38,556 nt of DNA from JAJYSO01 sp964586655 (GTDB lineage: Bacteria; Bacteroidota; Bacteroidia; Flavobacteriales; Flavobacteriaceae). A program made the position numbers and the translations under genes. Positions 1 through 7,956 of the stretch are shown piece by piece. The stretch covers positions 1 to 38,556 of the forward strand of contig CAZPGY010000020.1 in the NCBI GenBank assembly GCA_964586655.1. Reading direction: 5' to 3'. Within the stretch, counting starts at the first letter, position 1. The number at the start of each line of letters is the position of its first letter. Under the pieces are notes generated by a model. It ran no database searches. It had not been told where the DNA came from and saw nothing but the letters and a program-made list of their open reading frames with translations.

Positions 1-200
1 CCGATAAATTTATGGCTGAAATTGACAGTGCCGCCGTTTTTCACAACGCCTCTACTCGGTTTACAGACGGCGGACAAATGGGCGTTGGCGCAGAACTGGC
101 CATTAGCACCGACAAACTGCATCATCGAGGACCATTGGGATTACCACAATTGGTCACTAATAAATACTATGTTCACGGAGATGGTCAAATCCGTGAATAA
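1..200 (+). CDS. proA: glutamate-5-semialdehyde dehydrogenase, C-terminal end
   Basis: Only the last 66 codons are in the window; the reading frame is open from the window edge (first full codon at 3) to the TAA at 198-200. The protein tail carries the ProA C-terminal signature: a D-S-A-A-V run, then NASTRFTDGG, then a GAE-type stretch (GVGAELAIST), DKLHHRGPLGL and a closing GDGQIRE. In the family this part belongs to the NADP-dependent dehydrogenase fold that reduces gamma-glutamyl phosphate to glutamate-5-semialdehyde in cytoplasmic proline synthesis. The partner kinase proB would be expected upstream, outside the window. An intrinsic terminator follows 24 bases after the stop, so this is the last gene of its transcript. 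Family recognition is from the motif order; the catalytic cysteine lies outside the window. Confidence 0.9.
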   Translation, partial: DKFMAEIDSAAVFHNASTRFTDGGQMGVGAELAISTDKLHHRGPLGLPQLVTNKYYVHGDGQIRE

Positions 201-223
201 GCAGTTGTTTAGAATCATAATAG

Positions 224-252
224 AAAAAACCGGGAACAGTCCCGGTTTTTTT
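224..252 (+). terminator. intrinsic terminator after proA
   Basis: A G/C-rich stem (ACCGGGA paired with TCCCGGT, four-base loop ACAG) is followed directly by a run of T. It lies 24 bases after the proA stop on the same strand. Confidence 0.85.
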
Positions 253-288
253 ATGCGCAATCGCCTAAACTTACCCAAGCTTCAATTT

Positions 289-421
289 GTAGAATAGATT
301 TTAAGAGCCAAGACCGAAAAGGCTGACATACCACAGCGAGTATCTTTACACACTTTTCTGGGACTCTACCACTTTTTAGGGACAGTATCGGAGTCTACTT
401 TTAAAGTCACTTCTGTATAAA
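289..421. repeat. decayed copy of a dispersed intergenic repeat
   Basis: This non-coding stretch resembles the block near 37880-38030. Shared elements in the same order are an A-rich 'AAG.CAA.(A)C.AAAA' segment, a short GAGTAT box, a GGACAG box, and a terminal segment of the form GTCTA-TTT-(GT)CACTTC-GTAT followed by A/T. Similarity was judged by eye and is imperfect, so boundaries are approximate. The rest of the 201-492 gap holds the two terminators and no convincing gene. Confidence 0.45.
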
Positions 422-423
422 TT

Positions 424-459
424 AAAAACCGCCTCCAACTTTAAGCTTGAGGCGGTTTC
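424..459 (-). terminator. intrinsic terminator of the OmpA-like lipoprotein gene
   Basis: Perfect 10-bp stem: AAACCGCCTC at 426-435 pairs with GAGGCGGTTT at 449-458, with a 13-base loop. On the minus strand the stem ends in a T run and sits 35 bases after the stop of the OmpA-like gene. Confidence 0.85.
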
Positions 460-492
460 TTATTGAAGTCATCTTTTTATACAGCAGGCTTA

Positions 493-1194
493 TTAATTTT
501 TGACCTCCTGTTTGGCTTCGTTCTGCATTTCTTGATTGGCCATGATAGCTACTTCTACCCTTCTGTTTTTAGAACGGCCTTCTGCAGTACTGTTGTCATA
601 TTTGGGTTGGGTTTCTCCATACCACTTTGTTGTAATACGACTGGCGGAAACACCGTTATTTTTCAAATATTGAGCAACCGACTCCGCTCGTTTTTCCGAC
701 AAGCTCATGTTATAGGCTGCTCTACCGGTATTATCAGTATGTCCTTCCAACAAAATATTGGTTTGATCATATTTCTTAAATATTTTGATCAATTTATCCA
801 AGGAAGATTTAGACTCTGCATTAAGATCATAGTGATCAGTAGCAAAATAGATTCCACTGTTTTCGCTAAAAGTGACGCTAATCCCTTCTCCTACTCTTTG
901 TACATCGGCTCCGGGAACTACTTCGTCAATTTCGCGGGCTTGTTTATCCATTTTATTACCAATCAATGCTCCGGCAGCACCGCCAACAACAGCACCAAGA
1001 ATAGCACCAACAGCAGTGTTGTTTCCATCACCGACATTGTTGCCAATCACTCCTCCGGCTACTGCACCGGTGGTGGCTCCGATAACCGTTCCGCGTTGCG
1101 CATTATTAGAATTTCTGATGGCATCACAGCTTGTAAAGATCAAAAATGAAACAAGCATAAGCCCAATCATTGAATTTTTCAAAAGTTTGTTCAT
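493..1194 (-). CDS. OmpA family lipoprotein with glycine-zipper region
   Basis: The 233-residue product starts with a lipoprotein signal whose lipobox ends at Cys23 (IFTSC). Residues about 35-85 are glycine/alanine-rich with repeated GxxxG-like steps (AVAGGVIG, GAVVGGAAGALIG), a glycine-zipper typical of YiaD/YmgG-type envelope proteins. Residues about 105-215 form an OmpA_C domain that binds peptidoglycan: NSGIYFATDHYDLN, then LLEGHTDNTG, the AYNMSLSEKRAESVAQYL helix, and NRRVEVAI near the end. It should tether the outer membrane to the cell wall. A strong terminator follows. The lipocalin-like lipoprotein gene lies 41 bp upstream on the same strand, so the two may be cotranscribed. The function in this organism is inferred from the domain. 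Confidence 0.92.
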   Translation of the reverse strand: MNKLLKNSMIGLMLVSFLIFTSCDAIRNSNNAQRGTVIGATTGAVAGGVIGNNVGDGNNTAVGAILGAVVGGAAGALIGNKMDKQAREIDEVVPGADVQRVGEGISVTFSENSGIYFATDHYDLNAESKSSLDKLIKIFKKYDQTNILLEGHTDNTGRAAYNMSLSEKRAESVAQYLKNNGVSASRITTKWYGETQPKYDNSTAEGRSKNRRVEVAIMANQEMQNEAKQEVKN

Positions 1195-1235
1195 AATAAC
1201 AATTTTTAGAGTTTTAGAATTTAAAAAGTTAAGAA

Positions 1236-1721
1236 TTAGTTCTCCTCTATTTTAGAGAATTCAAATTTAATTACAAAAGGCTCTCCCTCAAAGGAAACCG
1301 TTTCTTCCCAAACCATATAGTTTTGAGTCAAGGTCACTAATTCCAGCTTTGAACCTGATTTGGCTTGACGAGCATCACGTCCTTTTTCCGCCCTTTTCAG
1401 GGTGAAATAAAACAATCCGCTATCAGAGTTTCCTACCACATTCCATTGAATGGGGCGTTTCCCCGGATTACAGTCGCTTTTAAACAGCTGATAATACCCG
1501 GAATTGTTGTTGGAAATAAAGTGCCATTTAGAGTTCAAGAAGCATTGTCTTGAGGCATCATCAAAGAGGGTAACGTCAACAAAACCACTACTTCCGGGAT
1601 AGGTAATATTGGTTAGGGTCCAATCTCCCTTAAAAGTACGTTGTGCCTGACGTTCAATTTTAGTCGTTCCGCAGGACGCTACAAGTCCTGCCAGTAAAAA
1701 AACAAAAATTAGCTTTTTCAT
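1236..1721 (-). CDS. lipocalin-like lipoprotein
   Basis: The open frame reaches 1748, but the Met at 1721 begins a clean lipoprotein signal (MKKLIFVFLLAGLVASC, Cys at residue 17), so this start is preferred; the product is 161 residues. After the lipobox come T-T-K-I-E and then a beta-rich domain opening with F-K-G-D-W-T-L-T, the usual first strand of Bacteroidota lipocalin-like lipoproteins. It continues with aromatic-rich strands (SKWHFISNNNSGYYQL, LFYFTLKR, YMVWEETVSF) and ends in I-K-F-E-F. Two cysteines in the mature domain (CFLNS and SDCNPG) could form a disulfide. It likely sits in the outer membrane with the neighbouring OmpA-like protein. The ligand is unknown. The 150 bases upstream are AT-rich with a CCATT/AATGG inverted repeat near 1744-1760. 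Confidence 0.75.
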   Translation of the reverse strand: MKKLIFVFLLAGLVASCGTTKIERQAQRTFKGDWTLTNITYPGSSGFVDVTLFDDASRQCFLNSKWHFISNNNSGYYQLFKSDCNPGKRPIQWNVVGNSDSGLFYFTLKRAEKGRDARQAKSGSKLELVTLTQNYMVWEETVSFEGEPFVIKFEFSKIEEN

Positions 1722-1870
1722 AGTGTAAATGGTGTTAAGTGATTCCATTATATAACAATGGAGTAATTAAAATATTATAAAGTAGCACCCAAAATAAGGT
1801 TTTATTCATAATAACTCTTAAAAAAGGCGTTACTTTAACTATTTTTAGCATTTTTTGCAAAACTGAAACC

Positions 1871-3874
1871 TTAATAAGCGATCAGTTGCAATAGCTCTTT
1901 TTCAAACCGGGCATTGGCCAAGTATTGTTTCTCAAGATTTGCGGCAAAAGGAACGGGTGTTCTTAAACTTCCCACTCGTTTTACCGGGCCGTCAAGAGAT
2001 TCAAAACAATTTTCGGTAATCACTGCAGCAATATCTGAAGCAATTCCTCCGAAAATGGAATCTTCTTCCAAAACAATAGCTTTTCCGGTTTTCCTGACTG
2101 ACGCAAAGATTGTGCCAGTATCCAAAGGTTCCAAGGTTCTAAGGTCAATTAAATCGGCAGAAATATCATGCTTTTCCAAAGTCTCCAAGGCCCAATGCAC
2201 ACCGGCTCCATAAGTGATAATAGAGATATCTTCTCCCGTTTTCAGCTTTGCGGCTTTCCCAAAGGGTAATGTATAATAGGCAGTGGGCACTTCTTGACGA
2301 ATACGGCGATACAGCCATTTGTGTTCAAAATACATCACCGGATTGGGGTCATTTATAGCGGTGTTTAACAAGCCTTTGGCATCATAAGGAAAAGCGGGAT
2401 AAACTACTTTTAAACCGGGGGTTTTGGTAAACCACGCCTCATTGGTTTGGCTGTGAAAAGGACCGGCACCTACTCCGGCACCACAAGGCATTCTTATGAC
2501 TACATCGGCATTTTGGTTCCATCGGTAATGCACTTTGGCCAAATAGTTGACAATGGGATTAAAACCGGTTGAGGCAAAATCACCAAACTGCATTTCCATT
2601 ACGGCTTTCATCTTATTGATAGACAGCCCCATGGCTGCTTCTACCACCGCAGATTCACAAATGGGCGTATTGCGGATTCGGTCTTTACCAAATTGATCGA
2701 CAAAATTTTCGGTCACCTTAAACACGCCTCCGTATTCGGCAATATCTTGTCCCATTACCACCAACTCATTATGACGCTCCAAAGATTGTTTTAACCCTTC
2801 AGAAACGGCATCGACAAACCGCAGTTCTCGGGTGTCTTGGTTGGGAAGCACCTCTTCATAAGTCCAATCTCGATATACATCGCCCAATTCATGGGCTATA
2901 GAAGCTTCTACCGCTGCTTTTTTATTGACCTTTTTGATATCAGCATTAATCTCGGCTTTAAATTCCTTTTTAAAGGTCCGATCTTCTTCCTCAGTCAGTA
3001 TCCCTTGGTCGATCAAATATTTTTTATAATTATCTATAGGATCTTTCTGTTCCCAAAAATCCATTAAATCTTTAGGCACATACTTGGTGCCGCTGGCTTC
3101 CTCATGTCCGCGACGCCTAAAAGTTTTAAATTCCAGCATCACCGGATGCGGATTTTTACGAATACTCTCTGCAATGGCGGCCACTTGGGTATACACTTCT
3201 ACAATATTATTACCTGCTATAAGGTGTGATTCCATGCCATATCCTTGAGCGCGATCGACGAGGTTTTCAACTTTATATTGCTCCCGGGTAGGAGTAGAGA
3301 GTCCATAACCATTATTCTCTACGCAAAACATAACGGGCAAATCCCAAACCGAAGCTATATTCATCGCCTCGTGAAAATCTCCTTCGCTGGTACCTCCTTC
3401 TCCGGTAAAGACTGCGGTTACTTTTTCCTCTTTTCGCAGTTTATGAGCTAAGGCAATTCCATCAGCTACGCCCATTTGTGGCCCCAAGTGTGAAATCATC
3501 CCTATAATATGAAATTCGGGAGCTCCAAAATGAAAGCTTCGATCTCTTCCTTTGGTAAATCCTTCAGCTTTGCCTTCCCACTGCGCAAACAAACGAGACA
3601 ATGGAATTTCGCGAGTGGTAAACACACCTAAATTGCGGTGCATGGGCAAAATATACTCTTCTTTTTCCAAAGCCGCTGTCACTCCAACGGAAATGGCTTC
3701 TTGCCCAATTCCACTAAACCATTTCGAAATTTTACCCTGACGCAGTAGAATAAGCATCTTCTCTTCTATCATCCGCGGTCTGAGCATTTGAAAATAAAGA
3801 GATTTCAGCTTCTCTTCTGAAAGCGATCCTTTGTGATATTGAATACCGTTTTCAACGGTGGTTTCTTGGTTCAT
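1871..3874 (-). CDS. fused alpha/beta E1 component of a branched-chain-type 2-oxoacid dehydrogenase
   Basis: This 667-residue protein joins two subunits that are separate in most bacteria. Residues about 15-330 are the E1-alpha part: the thiamine diphosphate/Mg motif runs from GEG (158-160) to ENN (186-188), and the phosphorylation-loop-like segment FRRRGHEEAS follows near 253. Residues about 348-667 are E1-beta: RFVDAVSEGL, GQDIAEYGG, the TPICESAVVEAAMGLS block, and GPFHSQTNEAWF. It decarboxylates a branched 2-oxoacid, or possibly pyruvate, and passes the acyl group to lipoyl-E2. No E2 or E3 gene is adjacent, so the partners must be elsewhere. The upstream gap contains phased CTCAAGT half-sites. 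Substrate assignment is by family resemblance only. Confidence 0.88.
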   Translation of the reverse strand: MNQETTVENGIQYHKGSLSEEKLKSLYFQMLRPRMIEEKMLILLRQGKISKWFSGIGQEAISVGVTAALEKEEYILPMHRNLGVFTTREIPLSRLFAQWEGKAEGFTKGRDRSFHFGAPEFHIIGMISHLGPQMGVADGIALAHKLRKEEKVTAVFTGEGGTSEGDFHEAMNIASVWDLPVMFCVENNGYGLSTPTREQYKVENLVDRAQGYGMESHLIAGNNIVEVYTQVAAIAESIRKNPHPVMLEFKTFRRRGHEEASGTKYVPKDLMDFWEQKDPIDNYKKYLIDQGILTEEEDRTFKKEFKAEINADIKKVNKKAAVEASIAHELGDVYRDWTYEEVLPNQDTRELRFVDAVSEGLKQSLERHNELVVMGQDIAEYGGVFKVTENFVDQFGKDRIRNTPICESAVVEAAMGLSINKMKAVMEMQFGDFASTGFNPIVNYLAKVHYRWNQNADVVIRMPCGAGVGAGPFHSQTNEAWFTKTPGLKVVYPAFPYDAKGLLNTAINDPNPVMYFEHKWLYRRIRQEVPTAYYTLPFGKAAKLKTGEDISIITYGAGVHWALETLEKHDISADLIDLRTLEPLDTGTIFASVRKTGKAIVLEEDSIFGGIASDIAAVITENCFESLDGPVKRVGSLRTPVPFAANLEKQYLANARFEKELLQLIAY

Positions 3875-4188
3875 CTATCTACTAAATTTTGCCAAAGTTA
3901 CAAGTTTTTTATAGAGTCCGCTCAAGTTTTTAAATTGCTTTTCACTTGAGAAAAATCCTGAAAATCTCAAGTGACTCCCAATCAATAGGAAAACACAAGT
4001 AAGTGAAGGAATTGCAATAGGCTGTACAAATCAGTTTTCTTGTGCCCCACTGCTCCGGGGAAGTAAGATCACTATCTTTTTATGGGGTAAATTCTATCTT
4101 TTTAAAATAATCGGATAGAAATGTGATCAAAAAAGCATAAAACAATAATTATTCATAAATTAGCGAGCAATAAAATTAAACCTACAAT
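3875..4188. other. divergent intergenic region between E1 and kynU
   Basis: This 314-bp gap separates two divergently transcribed genes and should hold both promoters. Visible features are the CTCAAGT-type half-sites listed separately, a CCCC/GGGG short hairpin near 4045-4060, and two copies of TATCTTTTT (4073 and 4095 regions). No coding frame or tRNA is apparent. Confidence 0.5.
3921..3973. promoter_or_regulatory. phased CTCAAGT half-sites, possible operator
   Basis: CACTTGAGA (3943-3951) and TCTCAAGTG (3965-3973) form a perfect 9-bp inverted repeat with a 13-base spacer. A third half-site, CTCAAGT, is at 3921-3927. Neighbouring half-sites are spaced about 22 bp apart, close to two helical turns. 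There is no T run, so it is not a terminator. It lies 47-100 bp upstream of the E1 start. Regulator binding is inferred from the symmetry only. Confidence 0.35.
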
Positions 4189-5460
4189 ATGGCTGATATC
4201 ACCTATCAAAATTCATCAGATTTTGCCCAAAAAATGGATGCGGAAGATTCGTTGGCGGCTTATAGAGAGGAATTCCACATTCCTGTTATCAATGGAAAGC
4301 AACAACTTTATTTCTGCGGAAATTCATTGGGTTTACAACCTAAAATCACCCAAAAATATATTGAAGAAGTATTGGCAGATTGGCAGAAATGGGGGGTGGA
4401 AGGACATACCGAAGCTTCTCACGCCTGGAAGCCTTACCACGAGTTTTTGACCGAGCCCATGGCCAAAATCGTGGGAGCCAAGCCACAAGAGGTAGTAATG
4501 ATGAATACCTTGACGGTCAACCTGCATTTGATGATGGTTTCGTTTTATGATCCCACCCCAAAACGAAGAAAGATCATTATTGAGAAAGATGCGTTCCCTT
4601 CTGATAAATACGCCGTCAAATCGCAGATCAATTTTCACGGTTATGATCCAAATCTGGACTTGATAGAATGGAAACCTCGGAAAGGAGAACATCATTACCG
4701 AATGGAAGACTTAGAAAAATTATTGCAAGAAAATTTAGGAGAAGTAGATTTGGTCTTGATCGGTTCGACCAACTACTATACCGGGCAATCTTTTCCCCTG
4801 AAAAAAATCGCTGCACTCGGGCATGCTCATCAAGCCAAGGTCGGCTTTGATTTGGCGCATGGCGCGGGAAATATTCAGCCTCAACTGCACGATTCTAATG
4901 CCGATTTTGCCGTGTGGTGTTCTTACAAATATTTAAACAGCGGTCCGGGTAGTGTTGGCGGGTGTTTTGTTCACGAGCGTCATGCCGATAATGTAGACCT
5001 CAACCGTTTTTCGGGCTGGTGGGGGCACAACAAAGCTACCCGTTTTAATATGCGTCAGAATTTTGATCCCATTCCGGGAGCAGAAGGCTGGCAGTTGAGC
5101 AATCCCCCCATTTTATCTATGGCAGCAATTCGGGCTTCACTCGATGTGTTTAATCGCGCCGGATTTGAAAACATCAGGGAAAAATCAGTCCGTTTAACCG
5201 GTTTCCTCGAATTTTTATTGGAAGAAACGGTTGGAGAAGACCTTGAAATCATCACCCCCAAAAAACCGAAAGAACGAGGAGCTCAACTCTCCATTGAACT
5301 AAAAAGAGCCGGAAAAGATTTCTTTCAAAAACTAAAAGATTCCGGTGTTATTGCCGATTGGCGAGAGCCCAATGTCATTCGTCTGGCGCCCATCCCTTTA
5401 TACAACAGTTATAAAGATGTCTTTAACTTGGTTCAAATCATTAAAAGCCTATTAAATTGA
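4189..5460 (+). CDS. kynU: kynureninase
   Basis: The 423-residue protein is a PLP-dependent fold-type I enzyme that cleaves kynurenine or 3-hydroxykynurenine to (3-hydroxy)anthranilate plus alanine in the cytoplasm. Near the N-terminus YFCGNSLGLQP is the characteristic kynureninase opening, followed by HTEASHAWKPYHE. The PLP-binding aspartate lies in GFDLAHGAGN (D221) and the Schiff-base lysine in WCSYKYLN (K247), followed by the GPG loop. The region FSGWWGH and NPPILSMAAIRASLDVF also matches the family. Length is normal for bacterial kynureninases. The next gene, kynurenine 3-monooxygenase, begins one base after the stop, so the pair is translated as an operon. Confidence 0.96.
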   Translation: MADITYQNSSDFAQKMDAEDSLAAYREEFHIPVINGKQQLYFCGNSLGLQPKITQKYIEEVLADWQKWGVEGHTEASHAWKPYHEFLTEPMAKIVGAKPQEVVMMNTLTVNLHLMMVSFYDPTPKRRKIIIEKDAFPSDKYAVKSQINFHGYDPNLDLIEWKPRKGEHHYRMEDLEKLLQENLGEVDLVLIGSTNYYTGQSFPLKKIAALGHAHQAKVGFDLAHGAGNIQPQLHDSNADFAVWCSYKYLNSGPGSVGGCFVHERHADNVDLNRFSGWWGHNKATRFNMRQNFDPIPGAEGWQLSNPPILSMAAIRASLDVFNRAGFENIREKSVRLTGFLEFLLEETVGEDLEIITPKKPKERGAQLSIELKRAGKDFFQKLKDSGVIADWREPNVIRLAPIPLYNSYKDVFNLVQIIKSLLN

Positions 5461-5461
5461 T

Positions 5462-6841
5462 ATGAAAAAACAAAATATCCTTATTATCGGTGCAGGACTG
5501 TGCGGTTCTGCTTTGGCTTTGCGTTTGGCACAGCGCGGTCATCAAGTACAGCTTATCGAAAAGCGACCGGATCTGCGAAAAGCCAACATCGCTGCCGGAC
5601 GATCTATCAATCTCGCCCTTTCTGATCGCGGAATTACGGTGATGAAGTTAACAGGCTTGGAAGAAAAAATAAAGAAATTATGCATCCCCATGTATGGCCG
5701 AATGATTCACGAAGCCGACGGGCATTCCTTTCTTTCCCGGTATAGCGGGCTCCAAAATGAATACATCAATTCTATATCCCGATCGGGTTTGAATGCTCTG
5801 CTGCTGGACGAAGCCGAAAAACAAAAAAATGTTGAAATCTCTTTTAACCTGGGCTGTACAGCCGTAGACTTAGAAAATGCAAAAGCGACTTTTGAAGACC
5901 CGAAGACCCATAAAACATGCACTAAATCGGCCGACCTTATTATAGGAACCGATGGCGCTGGTTCTGTCGTACGACAAAGTCTGCTGTTTAAAAAAGAGCT
6001 GCTATTTAATTTTTCTCAAAAATTTCTTCAACACGGTTACAAAGAATTGCATATTCCGGCAGGAAACAACGGGGAATTCCAGCTGGAAAAAAACGCTTTA
6101 CACATCTGGCCTCGCGGAAAAAATATGATCATTGCCCTACCTAATTTAGACGGTAGTTTTACGGTAACTTTGTTTATGTCTTTCAAAGAAGGCAAGGACA
6201 GCTTCCAAAACTTGGATTGCGTAGAAAAAGTACGGCAATATTTTAAAGATAATTATCCCAAAGCCTATAAATTAATGCCCAATTTGGAGGAGTTATTTTT
6301 TGAAAATCCGACCAGCCCCTTGGGAATGGTGAAGTGCTCGCCCTGGCATTACAAAGGAAAAACCCTAATCATGGGCGATGCTGCTCACGCCATGGTGCCT
6401 TTTTATGGACAAGGCATGAACGCCTCTTTTGAAGACATCACCGTTTTGGATCAAGTGCTCGATGAAGAACACCCACACTGGGAATCTGTTTTTGAAACTT
6501 ATGAAAAACGACGAAAAAAAGATGCCGATGCCATCGTTGATTTGTCATTAGACAATTTTCACGAGATGAAAGAAGACACCGCTTCTCCCCTTTTCCAAAA
6601 GAAAAGAAAATTAGAAACGGCCTTTGAAATGGAACACCCCACGGCTTACTCGGCCAAATATCGCTTGGTAGCTTTTCAGGAAGATATTGGTTACCAAGAA
6701 GCTATGCTACGCGGGCGAGCACAAGACAAAGCTCTTTTAAAATTATTGGCTGAAGGCACCATTACTGAAGAATTAACAGCACTGGAAGAGAAGATAAAAT
6801 TGGTAAAAAAAACCAGTGAAGAAATTTTAAAACAAGGCTAA
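5462..6841 (+). CDS. kmo: kynurenine 3-monooxygenase
   Basis: The 459-residue FAD-dependent hydroxylase converts kynurenine to 3-hydroxykynurenine with NADPH and oxygen. The N-terminal Rossmann motif GAGLCG is at residues 10-15, with the FAD ribose-binding acidic residue in LIEKRPD. RSINLALSDRG (about 47-57) and the NADPH/FAD segment IGTDGAGSVVR follow. The second FAD motif is GDAAHAMVPFYGQGMNASFED, a stretch specific to KMO-like enzymes. The C-terminal tail is long and polar; no membrane anchor is evident, unlike mitochondrial KMO. The order kynU-kmo suggests channelling from kynurenine to 3-hydroxyanthranilate, for NAD synthesis or tryptophan catabolism. Tryptophan dioxygenase, formamidase and 3-hydroxyanthranilate dioxygenase are not in the window. 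Confidence 0.95.
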   Translation: MKKQNILIIGAGLCGSALALRLAQRGHQVQLIEKRPDLRKANIAAGRSINLALSDRGITVMKLTGLEEKIKKLCIPMYGRMIHEADGHSFLSRYSGLQNEYINSISRSGLNALLLDEAEKQKNVEISFNLGCTAVDLENAKATFEDPKTHKTCTKSADLIIGTDGAGSVVRQSLLFKKELLFNFSQKFLQHGYKELHIPAGNNGEFQLEKNALHIWPRGKNMIIALPNLDGSFTVTLFMSFKEGKDSFQNLDCVEKVRQYFKDNYPKAYKLMPNLEELFFENPTSPLGMVKCSPWHYKGKTLIMGDAAHAMVPFYGQGMNASFEDITVLDQVLDEEHPHWESVFETYEKRRKKDADAIVDLSLDNFHEMKEDTASPLFQKKRKLETAFEMEHPTAYSAKYRLVAFQEDIGYQEAMLRGRAQDKALLKLLAEGTITEELTALEEKIKLVKKTSEEILKQG

Positions 6842-6948
6842 AACTGCTTCTCTTTTTAGCGATTTCTTTCTCACCTGAAAATGACAATTTCAATGGCTAA
6901 GAAAATTATGTTAACTTCGTATCTACGAATCCTTATAAACTATTCATT

Positions 6949-7641
6949 ATGAGTATTAAATATTTCTTGCTGGCCATTATTTCTCTGGCCTTGGTAACCA
7001 GCTGTAAAAACACAAAGAAAAACGATGAAAAATCAGACGCCGACAAAGCGCAAAAAGACAGCGCTGCTACTGCTTCTGAGAATGTAGAAAAGACCGTTTA
7101 TTTGGCTCAATTGTCTTCCTTAAACGCCGAAGTTACCGGAACTGAAACCTCCGGAACGGCAAAATTTGTAGTCGCCAACGGCACCATGACCGTTACCATC
7201 GACATCAAAGGAGCACCGGCAAACATGAAGCACTGGCAGCATTTCCACGGCTTTAAAGACGGTAGTGATGCTCATTGCGCTACGGCAGCAGATGATGCCA
7301 ATGGCGATGGTATCATCGACGTGGTAGAAACTGAAAAAGCTTCTGGAACAACCATGGTTCCTTTTAATAAAATTCCGACAGCTATGAAAGTGGGAGCAGC
7401 TACTTATCCCAAAGCTGATGACAAAGGAAATTATCATTACCAAGTTGAAATTCCCATGGAAAAATTGAAATCCTCTTTTGCCAAAACGTTTGGAGATTCC
7501 GGAATTCAACTGGATAAGCGTGTTCTTTATATACACGGCGTGCAAGAAGACAAAGCACTTCCTGAATCTGTAGCTTCCATTGCCGATATTCCGGCGCAAG
7601 TGACTATTCCCATTGCTTGTGGAGAAATTGTAAAACAGTAA
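6949..7641 (+). CDS. secreted lipoprotein with EF-hand-like loop
   Basis: A 230-residue lipoprotein: the signal ends at the lipobox LVTSC (Cys19) and is followed by a lysine/aspartate/serine-rich linker to about residue 50. The globular part has beta strands reminiscent of CHRD or Cu/Zn superoxide dismutase-like folds, with a histidine cluster (KHWQHFHGF). A canonical calcium-loop pattern follows: DANGDGIIDVVE, with acidic or Asn ligands at positions 1, 3, 5 and 12 and Gly at 6. Near the end RVLYIHGV and a C-G-E-I are visible. An upstream TAACTTCG at 6912-6919 resembles a -7 element. A terminator follows, so it is probably monocistronic. The exact function is unknown; metal binding is inferred from the motifs. 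Confidence 0.7.
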   Translation: MSIKYFLLAIISLALVTSCKNTKKNDEKSDADKAQKDSAATASENVEKTVYLAQLSSLNAEVTGTETSGTAKFVVANGTMTVTIDIKGAPANMKHWQHFHGFKDGSDAHCATAADDANGDGIIDVVETEKASGTTMVPFNKIPTAMKVGAATYPKADDKGNYHYQVEIPMEKLKSSFAKTFGDSGIQLDKRVLYIHGVQEDKALPESVASIADIPAQVTIPIACGEIVKQ

Positions 7642-7668
7642 CTTCCTTTCTTTACCACTTTTTTTTAC

Positions 7669-7699
7669 AAACCCCGATTTATTCATCGGGGTTTTTTAT
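7669..7699 (+). terminator. intrinsic terminator after the EF-hand lipoprotein gene
   Basis: AACCCCGAT (7670-7678) pairs with ATCGGGGTT (7685-7693) over a six-base loop, followed by a T run, 29 bases after the stop on the same strand. Confidence 0.88.
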
Positions 7700-7735
7700 A
7701 CCAAAGTGATTTATTAATTGTGCTAATATTTCGTG

Positions 7736-7860
7736 ATGAAAATTTCAAAGGTCAAGGCAAAAAGCACAGTCATAGCCAAAGCTACGACGTCCCGCACGTG
7801 CAGGATTAACGCAGAGATTTGGAGTTTTCATAGAAAGATTGAACTAATTAATTTGTCATT
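7736..7860. repeat. copy of the dispersed GGTCAAGGCAAAAAGC repeat
   Basis: The block opens with AAAGGTCAAGGCAAAAAGC (7748-7767 region), identical to the core of the 35404-35590 element on its minus strand. It continues with ATAG.C, AGCTACGACG and a CGCAGAGATTT box, also present near 37960, and closes with a GTCA...GTATTA segment. It occupies most of the 315-bp gap 7642-7956, which otherwise contains the terminator and operator. Boundaries are approximate. Confidence 0.6.
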
Positions 7861-7912
7861 TTGGTATTATTGAACGGTTTGGCATATAATACGCTATTTT
7901 TTAAACCTCTAA

Positions 7913-7936
7913 TCCAAAATGTTGGAAAATATCCAA
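7913..7936 (+). promoter_or_regulatory. possible autoregulatory operator of the XRE/S24 gene
   Basis: Three alternating half-sites are visible: TCCAA (7913-7917), TTGGA (7922-7926) and TCCAA (7932-7936), with 4- and 5-base spacers. They lie 20-44 bases upstream of the chosen start of the LexA-like repressor, a usual position for autoregulation. Binding is an inference from symmetry and position. Confidence 0.4.
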
Positions 7937-7956
7937 ATAATCTTTATTTTTGGGAT

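Noticed and set aside
463..1149. A 228-codon open frame on the plus strand opposite the OmpA-like gene
   Set aside because: It is the antisense of a well-supported lipoprotein gene, has a serine/threonine-rich composition typical of shadow frames and no recognisable domain.
7861..7956. N-terminal extension of the XRE/S24 regulator
   Set aside because: The extra 32 residues are AT-driven, precede the conserved HTH and would cover the TCCAA/TTGGA half-sites; Met at 7957 fits the family better.
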